This document shows positions 29,358-38,401 of a stretch of 64,000 bases of DNA, piece after piece (position 1 is the stretch's first letter; every line of letters begins with the position of its first letter). The position numbers were made by a program, and so were the translations under genes. The DNA is from Deltaproteobacteria bacterium (GTDB taxonomy: Bacteria > Myxococcota > Kuafuiibacteriia > Kuafuiibacteriales > Kuafuiibacteriaceae), in contig JACKEN010000007.1 of assembly GCA_020632995.1 (NCBI GenBank), positions 124,001 through 188,000 on the forward strand, written 5' to 3'. Below the pieces are notes generated by a model. It saw only the letters and a list, made by a program, of their open reading frames with translations. It was not told the DNA's origin and searched no databases.

Positions 29358-32300
29358 GCGAGGCCGCCAAGCCGCGCCGCCGGTGGGTCCGCCGCCTCGT
29401 GGTGGCGGGGGTGCTCGCGCTGACCCTGCCGGTGGTGGCGGTCGCCGCCCTCCTCGGCACCAACCCAGGGCTTCGGGTGGTGCGCTGGGGCGCGGAGCGG
29501 GCGGCCAACCAGGCCCTCCGGGGCAAGGTCGAGATCGGCGCGATCACCGGGAGCGCGTTCTCCACCCTGGTGATCACCGACCTCCGCGTCACCGACCGCG
29601 ACGGCCGCGAGGCGGTGACCCTGGCCCGACTGCAAGCCACCTGGCACCCCCTCTCGGTCTTCGGCGGCGCGATCGAGGTCTCGGAGGTCGCCCTGACCCG
29701 GCCGACCGTCCAGCTCGTGCGCTCGAGCTCGGGCGCCCTCAACCTCGCCGAGCTGGTCCCGCCGTCGCCCCCGGCGCCCGAGGCGCCGCCCGGGCCGCTG
29801 TCCCTGCCCCACCTCGAGGTGGGCCGCCTCGTGATCGAGGACGGCGCGCTCTCGTTCCAGGACGGGGAGGCCTCGCCCCAGCGCGTCGACGGCCTCCACC
29901 TGGACGTCGGCGCAACCCTCGGCGGGGACCGCGTGCAGGCTGACCTGCGGGACCTCTCCGCCCTGCTCCTGTCCGAGCACCGCCTCCGGGTCGCCGCGAA
30001 GGGCGGGCTCGAGGGAGCGCAGGCTGTCTTGACCGGCCTCCGGGTCGACCTCGACGACGTCCGGCTCCGGGCGCCCCACCTCGCGACCGGGCTCCCGCCG
30101 GGGGCGGTGGACGGCGCGCTGACGGTGACCGCGCCCCCCGGCGCCGCGGCGCGCCTGGGCGCCCCGCCAGATCTGGTGGGCGGCCTCGAGCTGAGCCTGC
30201 GGGCCGCGCGACGGGACGGCTCCGCCGGCCCGGGACCCCAGGCAAGCGGAGCGCGCAGCGGGGCGGAGCCCCGCGGAGAGGGGTGGGACGGCTCCGCCGG
30301 CCCGGGACCCCAGGCAAGCGGAGCGCGCAGCGGGCGGAAACCCCACGCGGAGCCTCCGCCGGCCTGGGACCCCCAGGCAAGCGGAGCGCGCAGCGTGGAA
30401 ACCCGCGGAGCCGGCCCGGGCCCGGGACCCCAGGCCTTGTTCACCGTCACCGCCACCGGCGCCCTCTCCGGGGCCCCCCTGACCCTCACCGCCACCGCCT
30501 CCGGCCAGGGCCTCCTCCCCCTCGAGCGCCTCCAGGTCGCGCTCCATCTGCGGGACCTCGAACCCCACCGCGTGCACCGCGCCGCCCCCGCCGGTCGGCT
30601 GGACGTCGACCTGGAGGCCACCGCCGGCCTCGCCGATCTGGCTCGACCCCAGGTGCAGGCCGACCTGCGGCTGCAGGGCACCGTCCAGCCCCCCGGGGTG
30701 CCCCCGGTGCCCCTCGCCCCGCTCGCGGTGCAGGCCGAGTTGACGGGTGACGCCGCCACGGTCGAGGCCCGGGGGCGGCTGGGCGACGCCCGGCTCGACC
30801 TCGCGGCCCGGGTGGCGGCCCTGTTCGGTGGGGCTCCGGTGATCCGGGAGGCCCGTGTCGACCTCCGGGTGCCGGAGCTCGAGAAAGTGGCCGGGGACCT
30901 CGCGGCGGGCGCCGTCACCCTCACCGCCACCGCGTCGGGCCCCCTCACCGCGCTCGAGGCCGAGGGCCACCTCGAGGGGCGCAGGCTGGCCTTCGCAGGC
31001 CACACCCGAGTCTCGGCTCTGGAGGCGGACTGGGACCTGGAGGGCCTGCCTTCGGCCCCGGTGGGGCACGCCGCCGCCCACGTCGGCGCGACGGTGGTGG
31101 CGGGCGTCCCCCTCGGCGGGGCGGAGCTGGTGCTGGCCGCCCGACCCACCGCGGGCGGGGCGGTGGTGGAGGTGCAAGATCTCCTGCTCCGCACCGGCGC
31201 CCTGGTGTGGCGAGGCGACGGCGCGCGGGCCACCCTCGCCGCCGAAGGCGGGGTGCGGGTGGAGGCCCTCGGCCTGAGCGGCCCGGCCGGCGCCCTCCGC
31301 GTCGACGCGGACATCGACCCGCGGGGCGACGTGAAGGCGCAGGTCGGCTTGCAGGCGCTGGACCTGTCCGCCCTCCCCCGCGAGGTGGTGCCGGCGTTGG
31401 GCGAGGCGCGGGGGCGGCTCGATCTGGAGGCCGAGCTCGCGCGCCAGGGGCACACGCTGGAGGCGAAGCTCGAGGGCCGCGCGCGGGGTCTGGCCCTCGC
31501 CCCCGCGCGCCCCACGGTGGACGCCGCCTTCACGGTGGACCTGACCCCGGCGCGGCTCACCACCACCGCCTCGGTGAGCGGCCCCGAGGTCGGCGCGGTG
31601 ACCCTGCGCCACCAGGGACGGCCCCCCGCCCGGATGGACTCCGGCCCCGCCTGGCAGGCCAGCCTGCACGACGGCCTCCTGGAGCAGCTGACGGTCGACC
31701 TCCACCAGCTCTCCCTCGCCAGCGCCCAGGCCGCGGTCGGCCAGCCGCTCGTGGCCACCGGGGAGGTGGACGGACAGCTCCAGGTCGACGGCTCGCGGAC
31801 CCGGGCCTGGGTGATGGGCCGCTCGCTTCGCATCAACAAGGCGGACGCCCCGCAGGCCAGCCTGCGGATCGACGCAGGCCACGACCCCGGCCGCGCCTTC
31901 GCTCGCGCGGCCCTCGACGGCGCTCCGTTCGGGACAGGCACCGTCAGCGCCACCATCAGCGCGCCGCGCGAGCTCCTGGACGCACCGGGCTGGGCCGGCG
32001 TGGACCACCGCGCGGTCCAGGCGCTCCGGGCCGACCTGAGCGGGCTGGACCTCTCCCTCCTCGCCCGACTTGGCCTGGCCCCCGAGCTCGAGGGCCTGGC
32101 CACCGCGCGGCTCGTCGCCCGCGATCACCTGCACGCGCTGGACGCCGACGTCACGGTGGAGCGCGTTCGCGTGCCGCAGGTCCCGGGGGAGTGGAGCGCC
32201 GAGAGCCGCGCCCGCCTCGTCCCCACCCCGGGCGGCGCCCCCGGCGAGGGCGACCTCACCCTCGCCCTCGACCTGCGCCGGAACGCCCGGGCGGTGGCGC

Positions 32301-33988
32301 ACCTCGCGGCCCGGGCCCCGCTCCCCCTCGATCGCATCATCCAGGCGCCCGCGCTGGCCCAGGACATCCCGCTCGAGGCCGACGCGCAGATCGAGGCCCT
32401 CCCCCTCCCCGCCCTGGCCCAGGCGGCGGGCGTGGCGCCGACGATGATGCAAGGCGCCTTGACCGCCTCGGTCGCGGTCGCGGGGACGGCCCGCGCCCCG
32501 CGCGGGCAGGCGGTGGTCCGCCTCGACGACCTGGTGCTGGGCGAGACCCGCTTCCCCCGCGCGAGGCTCGACGCACGCCTGCGCGGGCGGCGGGTGGCGG
32601 CGCGGCTCAGCCTCCAGGATCAGGCAGGCGGCGCCCTCGACGCGGACGCCGAGGCGGGCCTCGATCCGGGTCCGGTGCAGGCCAACCTGCGGGCGACCGG
32701 CCTCGAGCTCGGCGCGGTGTCGAGGATGGGGCTCCTCCCGGTGGGCATGGACGGGCGCCTGTTCGCCGACGTCCACGTACAGGGGCCTCCGGCTGAGCTC
32801 TGGCCCGAGGGCTGGGCCGAGGTGCGGGAGCTCCGGCTGGTGTTCTCGCAAGCCGCCCTGCAGCCCGTCCGCGAGGGGCTCGCCCGGCTGGAGCTCGGCC
32901 CGCGGACGGCCAGGGTCACGATGAGCGGCGGCTCGGGGGGCGGCAAGCTCGACTTCAGCGCGGACGCGAACGTCCCGGTGGAGGCACCCGTCACCTTCAC
33001 CGCGAAGGCGAAGATGCAGAAGTACCCGGTGGCGGCGGGCGGCAGCCTGGTGCGGGTGGACCTCGAGGCCAACGCGGAGGGCAAGCGCGACGCGGACGGC
33101 ACCAACGTGCAGGTCCGCCTGCAGGACGGCTTCGTCCACGTGCCGGAGGAGAAGGCCGAGGACCTCCACCCGATCGAGGCGCCGGAGGACGTGGTCTACG
33201 TGGACACCCTCCCGGGCGGGAAGGGCCGGACCCGCGCCCGGACCTCATCGGTGGCTGCGGGTCCCCCGACCGTGGTGCACATCGAGACCGTGGCGCCCAT
33301 CGACGTGCGGGGCGGCCCGGTCGACGCGGCGCTGAAGGTGGAGCTGGACGCGAAGGCGGCGGGGGGCAAGAGCGCCCTCACCGGCCGCGTCCTCACCACC
33401 GACGGCGCCCTGACGTTGTTCCGCCGCCGCTACATCATCGAGCGGGCCCAGCTGATCTTCGACGGCCAGGACCCGCCCGACCCCCGGGTGAGCGTGCGGC
33501 TGCGCCACGACTTCCCCACCCTCACCTTCACGGTCATGGTGGAGGGCACCGCCAACCAGCCCGAGGTGAGCTTCGACGCCAGCCCCTCACGCTACTCGCA
33601 AGGTGAGTTGCTCAGCATCTTCCTCGGCACCGACCCCGAGGACCTGGGCAAGAAGGACGACCGCTCGGTGAGCCAGCAGGCGGTGGGCGCGGTGGCGGGC
33701 CTGCTGGTCGGTCGCCTCCAGGAGCAGCTGGGCCAGGCGCTCCCGATCGACACGCTCGACGTCGAGCTGGGCGACACCACCACCGGCGCGGGCACCCGGG
33801 TCACCCTGGGCAAGTGGATCACGCGCAAGCTCTTCCTCGCCTACCGCTACAAGTTCCAGGCCGACACCCAGGTCGAGAACGACAGCGAGGCGGTGGTGCA
33901 GTACCGCTTCCTGCCCGGCTGGATGGTCGAGGTGATCCTCGGCCTGGTGCGCAACGACGCCGAGCTGGTGTGGATGAAGCGCTTCTGA
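29354..33988 (+). CDS. tamB: Translocation and assembly module protein TamB
   Basis: 1544 residues, an inner-membrane-anchored bridge to the outer membrane (lipid or protein transport with the Omp85 partner just upstream). An N-terminal transmembrane helix (RRLVVAGVLALTLPVVAVAALL) precedes a very long beta-helical repeat region rich in alternating hydrophobics (VDLDLEAT-like strands). The C-terminal DUF490 domain reads IIERAQLIFDGQDPPDPRVSVRLRHDFPTLTF, then VSFDASPSRYSQGELLSIFLGTDPEDLG and a terminal barrel-like tail. The start is TTG 29354, overlapping the previous stop. An in-frame insert of repeats sits at residues about 287-360 (see repeat feature). The gene carries an exact GCAA-N6-TTGC site (33598-33611) and at least eight relaxed GCAR-N6-YTGC sites. 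Confidence 0.88.
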   Translation: MSEAAKPRRRWVRRLVVAGVLALTLPVVAVAALLGTNPGLRVVRWGAERAANQALRGKVEIGAITGSAFSTLVITDLRVTDRDGREAVTLARLQATWHPLSVFGGAIEVSEVALTRPTVQLVRSSSGALNLAELVPPSPPAPEAPPGPLSLPHLEVGRLVIEDGALSFQDGEASPQRVDGLHLDVGATLGGDRVQADLRDLSALLLSEHRLRVAAKGGLEGAQAVLTGLRVDLDDVRLRAPHLATGLPPGAVDGALTVTAPPGAAARLGAPPDLVGGLELSLRAARRDGSAGPGPQASGARSGAEPRGEGWDGSAGPGPQASGARSGRKPHAEPPPAWDPQASGARSVETRGAGPGPGPQALFTVTATGALSGAPLTLTATASGQGLLPLERLQVALHLRDLEPHRVHRAAPAGRLDVDLEATAGLADLARPQVQADLRLQGTVQPPGVPPVPLAPLAVQAELTGDAATVEARGRLGDARLDLAARVAALFGGAPVIREARVDLRVPELEKVAGDLAAGAVTLTATASGPLTALEAEGHLEGRRLAFAGHTRVSALEADWDLEGLPSAPVGHAAAHVGATVVAGVPLGGAELVLAARPTAGGAVVEVQDLLLRTGALVWRGDGARATLAAEGGVRVEALGLSGPAGALRVDADIDPRGDVKAQVGLQALDLSALPREVVPALGEARGRLDLEAELARQGHTLEAKLEGRARGLALAPARPTVDAAFTVDLTPARLTTTASVSGPEVGAVTLRHQGRPPARMDSGPAWQASLHDGLLEQLTVDLHQLSLASAQAAVGQPLVATGEVDGQLQVDGSRTRAWVMGRSLRINKADAPQASLRIDAGHDPGRAFARAALDGAPFGTGTVSATISAPRELLDAPGWAGVDHRAVQALRADLSGLDLSLLARLGLAPELEGLATARLVARDHLHALDADVTVERVRVPQVPGEWSAESRARLVPTPGGAPGEGDLTLALDLRRNARAVAHLAARAPLPLDRIIQAPALAQDIPLEADAQIEALPLPALAQAAGVAPTMMQGALTASVAVAGTARAPRGQAVVRLDDLVLGETRFPRARLDARLRGRRVAARLSLQDQAGGALDADAEAGLDPGPVQANLRATGLELGAVSRMGLLPVGMDGRLFADVHVQGPPAELWPEGWAEVRELRLVFSQAALQPVREGLARLELGPRTARVTMSGGSGGGKLDFSADANVPVEAPVTFTAKAKMQKYPVAAGGSLVRVDLEANAEGKRDADGTNVQVRLQDGFVHVPEEKAEDLHPIEAPEDVVYVDTLPGGKGRTRARTSSVAAGPPTVVHIETVAPIDVRGGPVDAALKVELDAKAAGGKSALTGRVLTTDGALTLFRRRYIIERAQLIFDGQDPPDPRVSVRLRHDFPTLTFTVMVEGTANQPEVSFDASPSRYSQGELLSIFLGTDPEDLGKKDDRSVSQQAVGAVAGLLVGRLQEQLGQALPIDTLDVELGDTTTGAGTRVTLGKWITRKLFLAYRYKFQADTQVENDSEAVVQYRFLPGWMVEVILGLVRNDAELVWMKRF
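30213..30434. repeat. In-frame tandem REP-like repeat inside tamB
   Basis: A 25-base core (containing GGCAAGCGGAGCGCGCAG) occurs three times, at 30236-30260, 30308-30332 and 30371-30395, with a shorter fourth copy of its left end at 30421-30434. Spacings are 72 and 63 bases, both multiples of three, so tamB stays open and the protein gains three PQASGARS units. Between copies lies a perfect hairpin, GCGGGGC-GGA-GCCCCGC (30258-30274). The flanking protein on both sides is normal TamB strand sequence. It looks like inserted repetitive-palindrome DNA tolerated in the beta-helix. Confidence 0.75.
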
Positions 33989-33990
33989 CG

Positions 33991-34692
33991 TCAGACCAGG
34001 CTGCGCAGCAGGCCCGCGGGATCCTCGCTGACCATGAGGTGGTGCGAGACGATGATCCGCACCAGGCCCGGGGTGGCGGCCAGCGCCTCCAGATCCGCAC
34101 GGAGCGCCTTCTTGTCCTTGATGAGGAAGAGCTTGGCGATCCGCGTGACGTGCGGCCCGCCGGTGGACTGCGTCACGTGGCGCAGGACGAAGCCGGTGAC
34201 CCCGGGGACGTGCGGCATGTTGAAGACGAGGTCGTTGAGCACGAGCGAGGCGTGCTCGCCCGAGCGCACCACCATCACCCCCTCGCCCTCGCCGAGCCCC
34301 GCGACGTGCCGGATCACGACGTCGCGATCCTCGGGCACCTCGTCGTAGGTGCGGTCGACCGGCACCTTCTCCTCCACCTTCTTGCGCGCGCCCTTCGGGC
34401 ACACCACCTCGATCTTGGGATAGCGGGCCTTGTAGGCCGGGGCGTCGAGCCGGTGGTAGCCGTTCGGCACCACGAGGACCGCGGGCTCGCCGAGCGCCTC
34501 CAGCTCCGCCATCAGCGGCTCCTCGAGCGCGATGCCGTTGTGGAGGACGAGTTTGCCGTCGCTCCTTCGCGCCACCGTCATCACGCGCTTCAGCGGCATC
34601 CCTGCGAGCGCGCCCTCGACGCGCCACAGGTTCTCCTCGAGCTGCTCGAGCGGACCGTGCGGCAGGACCTTCCAGGTGGTCTGGGTCGACAT
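33991..34692 (-). CDS. DUF4336-like conserved protein
   Basis: 233 residues from ATG 34692 (MSTQTTWKVLPHGPLEQLEENLWRVEG). The pattern LVLHNGIALEEPLMAELEALGEPAVLVVPNGYHRLDAPAYKARYP resembles DUF4336 proteins, which have a metallo-beta-lactamase-like fold that has lost the HxHxDH metal motif; no such motif is visible here. No signal peptide, so probably cytoplasmic. It ends 2 bases from tamB (convergent) and is divergent from the DUF2330 gene. The family name is a recollection, not a search result. Confidence 0.55.
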   Translation of the reverse strand: MSTQTTWKVLPHGPLEQLEENLWRVEGALAGMPLKRVMTVARRSDGKLVLHNGIALEEPLMAELEALGEPAVLVVPNGYHRLDAPAYKARYPKIEVVCPKGARKKVEEKVPVDRTYDEVPEDRDVVIRHVAGLGEGEGVMVVRSGEHASLVLNDLVFNMPHVPGVTGFVLRHVTQSTGGPHVTRIAKLFLIKDKKALRADLEALAATPGLVRIIVSHHLMVSEDPAGLLRSLV

Positions 34693-34812
34693 GGCGGCAC
34701 CCTCCACCCAGACCCCGCCCGCGGCAAGCCCACAGTTTTTTGAGACCAGACCTCCAGGGGACCCGGTAGACCCCCCTGTGTCCGCCCTCACCGGGCGGGG
34801 GAGGACTTGATC

Positions 34813-36525
34813 TTGAAGCGAGAGCGTGGAGCGAGAGCGTGGTTCGTAGCCGGGGTGGCGGGCGCGGTGGTGGGGGCCCCAGCGTCAGCGTGGGCGTGCG
34901 GGTGCTTCGCGCCCCCCAACCCCGCCACCCCGGTGGTCCAGGCAGGCGAGCAGGTGGTCTTCGCCATGGACGGCGGCCAGGTCACGATGCACGTGCGCGT
35001 GCAGTACAGCGGGCCGGCGGAGGAGTTCGGCTGGCTCTTGCCCCTGCCCTCGGTGCCGGACCTCGAGGTGGGCACCGAGGAGCTCTTCTACGCCCTGGAG
35101 CAGAGCACCCGCCCCACCTTCTTCACCAACTATCTCATCGGGGACGCCTGCAACTACGTCAACGCGGGCGACGCGGGCGCGGGCTTCGACTCCAGCGTGG
35201 GCGCGCCGAACGAGGGCGGCACCCCGCCCAACGTGCTGGTGCGCCGCGAGGCGGTGGGCCCCTACGACACCGCGGTGCTGCGGGCCGACGATCGGGCCGC
35301 GATGCTCGCGTGGCTCGAGGAGAACCGCTTCTATGTACCCGGGCCGCTGGCCGATGCGGTGGGCCCGTACATCCGGCCCGGCAGCTACTTCCTCGCCCTG
35401 AAGCTCCTCAGCGATCGCGATGCAGGTGATCTTGCGCCGCTCGTGCTGCGCTACGACGCGGAGCTCCCGATGATCCCGATGACCCTGACCCAGGTCGGGG
35501 CGGAGCCCGACATGCCGGTGACGGTCTACGTCCTGGGTGAGCACCGCGCCATCCCGCGGAACTATCGGCACGTGATCCTGAACGAGGAGCACATCGACTG
35601 GTTCGGGGGCGGGTACAACTACCCCGAGGTGGTGACCCGCGCGGTCGACGAGGCCGACGGGCACCACGCCTTCGTCACCGAGTTCGCGGGCGCCACCGAC
35701 CGCATGCGCGGCCAGCTGGCCGGCCCGAGCCGCTTCGGCGACCGGTCCGAGCTCGAGGCCACCACCGAGGCCGGCGCGTACGTCACCGCCCTCAGGAACC
35801 GCGGCTTCCTGTGGACCAGCACCCTGGTGGGCATCCTGGCCGAGACCTTCGCGATGCCCCAGGCGGTGCGCGACGCGGGCTTCGCGGACGACATCTACTA
35901 CGCGAACCTGGACTGGTTCCTGACCACCTACCGCGAGCGGAACCCCGAGCAGTTCGAGGGCGAGGCGTTCGAGTTCGACCCCGCGGCGATCACCGCGCGC
36001 CTGTGGACAGTGGTGGTGGAGCCGGCCCAGGGCGCCGAGCAGCTCTTCACCGACCACGTGAAGCTCACCCGCCTGTTCACCACCCTCTCGCCCGAAGAGA
36101 TGATCAAGGACCCGGTGTTCAGCTTCAACCCGAGCCTCGCCGACGTGAGCAACGTGCACCAGGCCACCTTCACCGTGCCGTGCGAGGGCGATCAGCGCGC
36201 CGCCCACGGCGAGCTCGCCCTGCCCGATGGGCGCCTGTACACCACCAACGCGGTGGAGTGGTCGAACCGCACCGCGAACACCCCCTACACCCAGCGCATC
36301 GAGGTGCTGCGCGAGGAGGGCATGCCGGAGGTCGAGGTCGACAACACCGCGGTGATCAACGCCGGGGCCAAGACCGGCAACGGCGGCGCGGTCATCATCG
36401 ACGGGCGCGGCAGCGGCTGCGCCTGTGCCACCCCGAGCGACGCCGCCCCGTGGGGCCTGGCGGCGGGCCTCCTGCTCCTGCCCCTGGCGCTCCGCCGACG
36501 AAGCCGAGTGACGACCGCGGAATAA
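34813..36525 (+). CDS. DUF2330 surface protein with MYXO-CTERM-like C-terminus
   Basis: 570 residues. The signal peptide (WFVAGVAGAVVGAPASAWA) is followed at once by CGCFAPPNPATPVVQAGEQVVF, the DUF2330 hallmark, then VQYSGPAEEFGWLLPLPSVPDLEVG. The C-terminus is SGCACATPSDA, then APWGLAAGLLLLPLALRRRSR: a Cys pair, one hydrophobic helix and an Arg tail, the layout of MYXO-CTERM sorting signals that anchor proteins at the cell surface. TTG 34813 is chosen because GGAGG (34800-34804) lies 8 bases before it; TTG 34807 would leave only 2. This is one of the strongest taxonomic clues in the window. Confidence 0.85.
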   Translation: MKRERGARAWFVAGVAGAVVGAPASAWACGCFAPPNPATPVVQAGEQVVFAMDGGQVTMHVRVQYSGPAEEFGWLLPLPSVPDLEVGTEELFYALEQSTRPTFFTNYLIGDACNYVNAGDAGAGFDSSVGAPNEGGTPPNVLVRREAVGPYDTAVLRADDRAAMLAWLEENRFYVPGPLADAVGPYIRPGSYFLALKLLSDRDAGDLAPLVLRYDAELPMIPMTLTQVGAEPDMPVTVYVLGEHRAIPRNYRHVILNEEHIDWFGGGYNYPEVVTRAVDEADGHHAFVTEFAGATDRMRGQLAGPSRFGDRSELEATTEAGAYVTALRNRGFLWTSTLVGILAETFAMPQAVRDAGFADDIYYANLDWFLTTYRERNPEQFEGEAFEFDPAAITARLWTVVVEPAQGAEQLFTDHVKLTRLFTTLSPEEMIKDPVFSFNPSLADVSNVHQATFTVPCEGDQRAAHGELALPDGRLYTTNAVEWSNRTANTPYTQRIEVLREEGMPEVEVDNTAVINAGAKTGNGGAVIIDGRGSGCACATPSDAAPWGLAAGLLLLPLALRRRSRVTTAE

Positions 36526-36597
36526 TCCGCAGTCTCTCCGGTCGCAGTTTCTTTGTGACACCTCGAGCCCCGCCGCCCTCCAACCCTCGGAGTGGGA

Positions 36598-37263
36598 GTG
36601 GGGAAGGTAGCGTGGGGCCGCGCGACCGGGGTGGGTTGTTCGGACCGCTCGAATCGCCTATGTCCGCCCGAGGCGGACATTCGCTTGAGTCAGCGGGAAG
36701 CGGACCTGCGCCTTGTGCGGCAGGTGGTCGAGGGGGCCGCGGGGGCGCTGCCGAGCCTCGAGGCGCGGGTGGGTTCGGTGGTAGGCGGGTGCCTCGGTCG
36801 CGCGTTGCGCGGGTACTCGCTCGAGGCCCACCGCGACGATCTGGCCCAGAGCTTCTCGCTCTTCCTCCTCGAGCAGGACGGGCGCGTCCTCCGCACCTAC
36901 CGCGGCGAGGCCGCGCTCACCACGTGGATCCAGGCGGTGGCCACCCGATACTTCCGGGCCGAGGTCCGCAAGCTCCGGAACGCCGCCTCGCGGACGCGGC
37001 CGCTCGATGACATCGCCGCCCCGGCCGAGGACCAGACGCTCAACCCCGAAGAGGCCGGCACTCGGCGCCAGCGCGAGGACGCTGTGCGCCGTGCGTTGGC
37101 GGACCTCGATGAGGAAGACCGGCTGCTGCTTGCGCTGACCTACGTCGACGAGGCACCCTCGCGCGTCGTGGGTCAGGCGATGGGCCTCTCGCCGACCGGC
37201 GTCCGCATGCGCAAGAAGCGCCTGTTCGAGCGCCTCGCTCGGCGGCTGGAGGACGTCTGGTGA
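36598..37263 (+). CDS. ECF-type RNA polymerase sigma-70 family factor (second locus)
   Basis: Region 2 is read in LAQSFSLFLLEQDGRVLRTYRGEAALTTWIQAVATRYFRAEVRKL, and region 4 in LDEEDRLLLALTYVDEAPSRVVGQAMGLSPTGVRMRKKRLFERLARRLE. The start is uncertain. GTG 36598 has GGAG five bases upstream; TTG 36685 begins right before the conserved part (READLRLVRQVVEGAAG) and would put the palindrome 36661-36679 in the leader. The stop overlaps the next gene's start (GTGA), so the sigma factor is coupled to its anti-sigma. It is only distantly similar to the sigma factor at 11480-12145: the same short two-region layout, different residues. Confidence 0.83.
   Translation: MGKVAWGRATGVGCSDRSNRLCPPEADIRLSQREADLRLVRQVVEGAAGALPSLEARVGSVVGGCLGRALRGYSLEAHRDDLAQSFSLFLLEQDGRVLRTYRGEAALTTWIQAVATRYFRAEVRKLRNAASRTRPLDDIAAPAEDQTLNPEEAGTRRQREDAVRRALADLDEEDRLLLALTYVDEAPSRVVGQAMGLSPTGVRMRKKRLFERLARRLEDVW
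36661..36679. promoter_or_regulatory. Perfect palindrome at the sigma-factor start region
   Basis: TGTCCGCC-CGA-GGCGGACA is an 8-bp perfect inverted repeat with a 3-base loop, 5 bases before the TTG at 36685. As DNA it could be an operator; as RNA, a very stable hairpin next to the ribosome site if TTG 36685 is the start. If translation starts at GTG 36598 it is simply coding. No T-run, so it is not a terminator. Confidence 0.4.
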
Positions 37264-37919
37264 TCAGGCACGAGCTCGAGCGGTGGCTGCAGCACGAGGC
37301 AGCGGGGGCCTTCGACGCCGAGGCCGGTGGGCCGCACCTGGACGACGAGCGCCTCGCGGTGCTCGCCGAGTCCCGCGCCAGGCCCGAAGGCGCGGCGCTC
37401 CATCACCTCGCGCGGTGCGAGGCGTGCCGCGAGGTGTACATCGATCTCGCCGCCGAGCATCCGACCGACATCCGCCGCTGGCGCCCTTCGGTCCTGTTAT
37501 CCGCCGTCGTCGGGACGGTCGGGGCCGCGGCCGCTGCGGCGGCGCTGCTCCTCGTCCCGGCGATACCTGCGAGCACCCTCACCGCCGACGTCCTGCCCGG
37601 GCCTACGAACACCCGCGGCGCGGCCGCGGTGGGTGACACGCTCCATGTGCAGGCCAGCTTTCCAAGCGGCGCACACGGCGAGCTCCGGGTCTACCTCGAG
37701 GGCGTCGCGCCGGTGGTGCGCTGCCCCGGCGCGGCTGGGTGCCGCGCGGATCCGGGCGCGCTCGGGGTCGACCTCGTGCTCGATCGGCGCGGCCGCTACC
37801 GGATCCTGCTCATCACCGCGCCCCACCCGATCTCGAGCCCGTTCACCACGTTCGCCGACGACTACGATGCGCTGCCGGAGGACGTCGACGCGCGCGAGGT
37901 CCGGGTCGAGGTATTCTGA
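37260..37919 (+). CDS. Single-pass anti-sigma factor with zf-HC2-type zinc motif
   Basis: 219 residues, GTG start overlapping the sigma stop. The cytoplasmic part ends with HHLARCEACREVY, in which His49, Cys53 and Cys56 form the HxxxCxxC zinc site of ZAS/zf-HC2 anti-sigma domains. A transmembrane helix (about 78-100, VLLSAVVGTVGAAAAAAALLLVP) leads to a periplasmic beta-rich domain (GDTLHVQASFPSGAHGELRVYLEG) ending at residue 219. The periplasmic domains of this protein and of the anti-sigma at 10774-11487 share a pattern of GD-x-L, a Tyr-Val strand and a closing Arg-Pro or His-Pro, suggesting a common sensor fold. It would release the sigma factor on a redox, zinc or proteolytic cue. Confidence 0.8.
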   Translation: MIRHELERWLQHEAAGAFDAEAGGPHLDDERLAVLAESRARPEGAALHHLARCEACREVYIDLAAEHPTDIRRWRPSVLLSAVVGTVGAAAAAAALLLVPAIPASTLTADVLPGPTNTRGAAAVGDTLHVQASFPSGAHGELRVYLEGVAPVVRCPGAAGCRADPGALGVDLVLDRRGRYRILLITAPHPISSPFTTFADDYDALPEDVDAREVRVEVF

Positions 37920-37945
37920 ACCCCCTACCGAGAAGGAGATCACTC

Positions 37946-38401
37946 ATGCATGTCTCTCAGATGCGTCTGCTCCTGGCGGCGGCGGCCTTCGTCACCGCCA
38001 CCTGTGGGCACTCCCAAGTCCCGGACGCCAGCCCCAACACCCCCACCGCGGTCGCCCTCGACAATGAGCAGGCCCTGCAGGCGTTCCTCGCCGAGCTCGA
38101 TGGCCTCGGGCCCAACACCAGCCCCGAGCGTCTGGGGTTCGCGCTCGACGTGGGGCGCTGCGGTCAGGCCCTCGATCCCCGATGCCCCACCGTCGCTACG
38201 CTCAACGCGCGCATCACCGCGAGGGCGCTCGAGGTCTCCTTGCGGAGCGCGATCGAGCGCGGGCTGATCCAGGATCAGCAGCTGCTCGAGCTGTCCTCGG
38301 AGCTGACGGCGAGGCTCGCCACTTGGACTCAGGTCGCGCAGCAGGTGCTGCCGCTCGAGGTCCAGCCGACCTGCCCCTGCCCGCCACAGTCTATCGAGTG
38401 A
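37946..38401 (+). CDS. Small exported protein of the second sigma locus
   Basis: 151 residues. A textbook ribosome site (AAGGAG, 37933-37938) lies 7 bases before ATG 37946. The signal peptide MHVSQMRLLLAAAAFVTATCGHSQ may end in a lipobox (VTATC is weak). The mature protein is helical: NEQALQAFLAELDGLG, TSPERLGFALDVGRCGQAL, LRSAIERGLIQDQQLLELSSEL. Pairs of Cys occur in the middle and near the end (CPCPP). No family recognised. Its position between the anti-sigma factor and the CHAT protease suggests it is a partner or substrate of the system. It overlaps the CHAT gene tail-to-tail by 11 bases. Confidence 0.65.
   Translation: MHVSQMRLLLAAAAFVTATCGHSQVPDASPNTPTAVALDNEQALQAFLAELDGLGPNTSPERLGFALDVGRCGQALDPRCPTVATLNARITARALEVSLRSAIERGLIQDQQLLELSSELTARLATWTQVAQQVLPLEVQPTCPCPPQSIE

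Noticed and set aside
30213..30434. Possible CRISPR array because of regularly spaced short repeats
   Set aside because: Only three full copies, spacers of unequal length that themselves contain shared sequence, inside an open tamB gene, and no cas genes anywhere in the window.
29935..33122. Dense GCAG-N6-CTGC sites in tamB as part of the interspersed motif
   Set aside because: Many encode the recurring strand pattern Val-Gln-Ala-Asp-Leu with ordinary CAG and CTG codons, so they can arise from protein sequence. I rest the motif claim only on the exact GCAA-N6-TTGC copies.
29237..33169. A 1310-codon open frame opposite tamB
   Set aside because: Same GC-bias artefact; the plus-strand TamB domain and DUF490 C-terminus are unambiguous.
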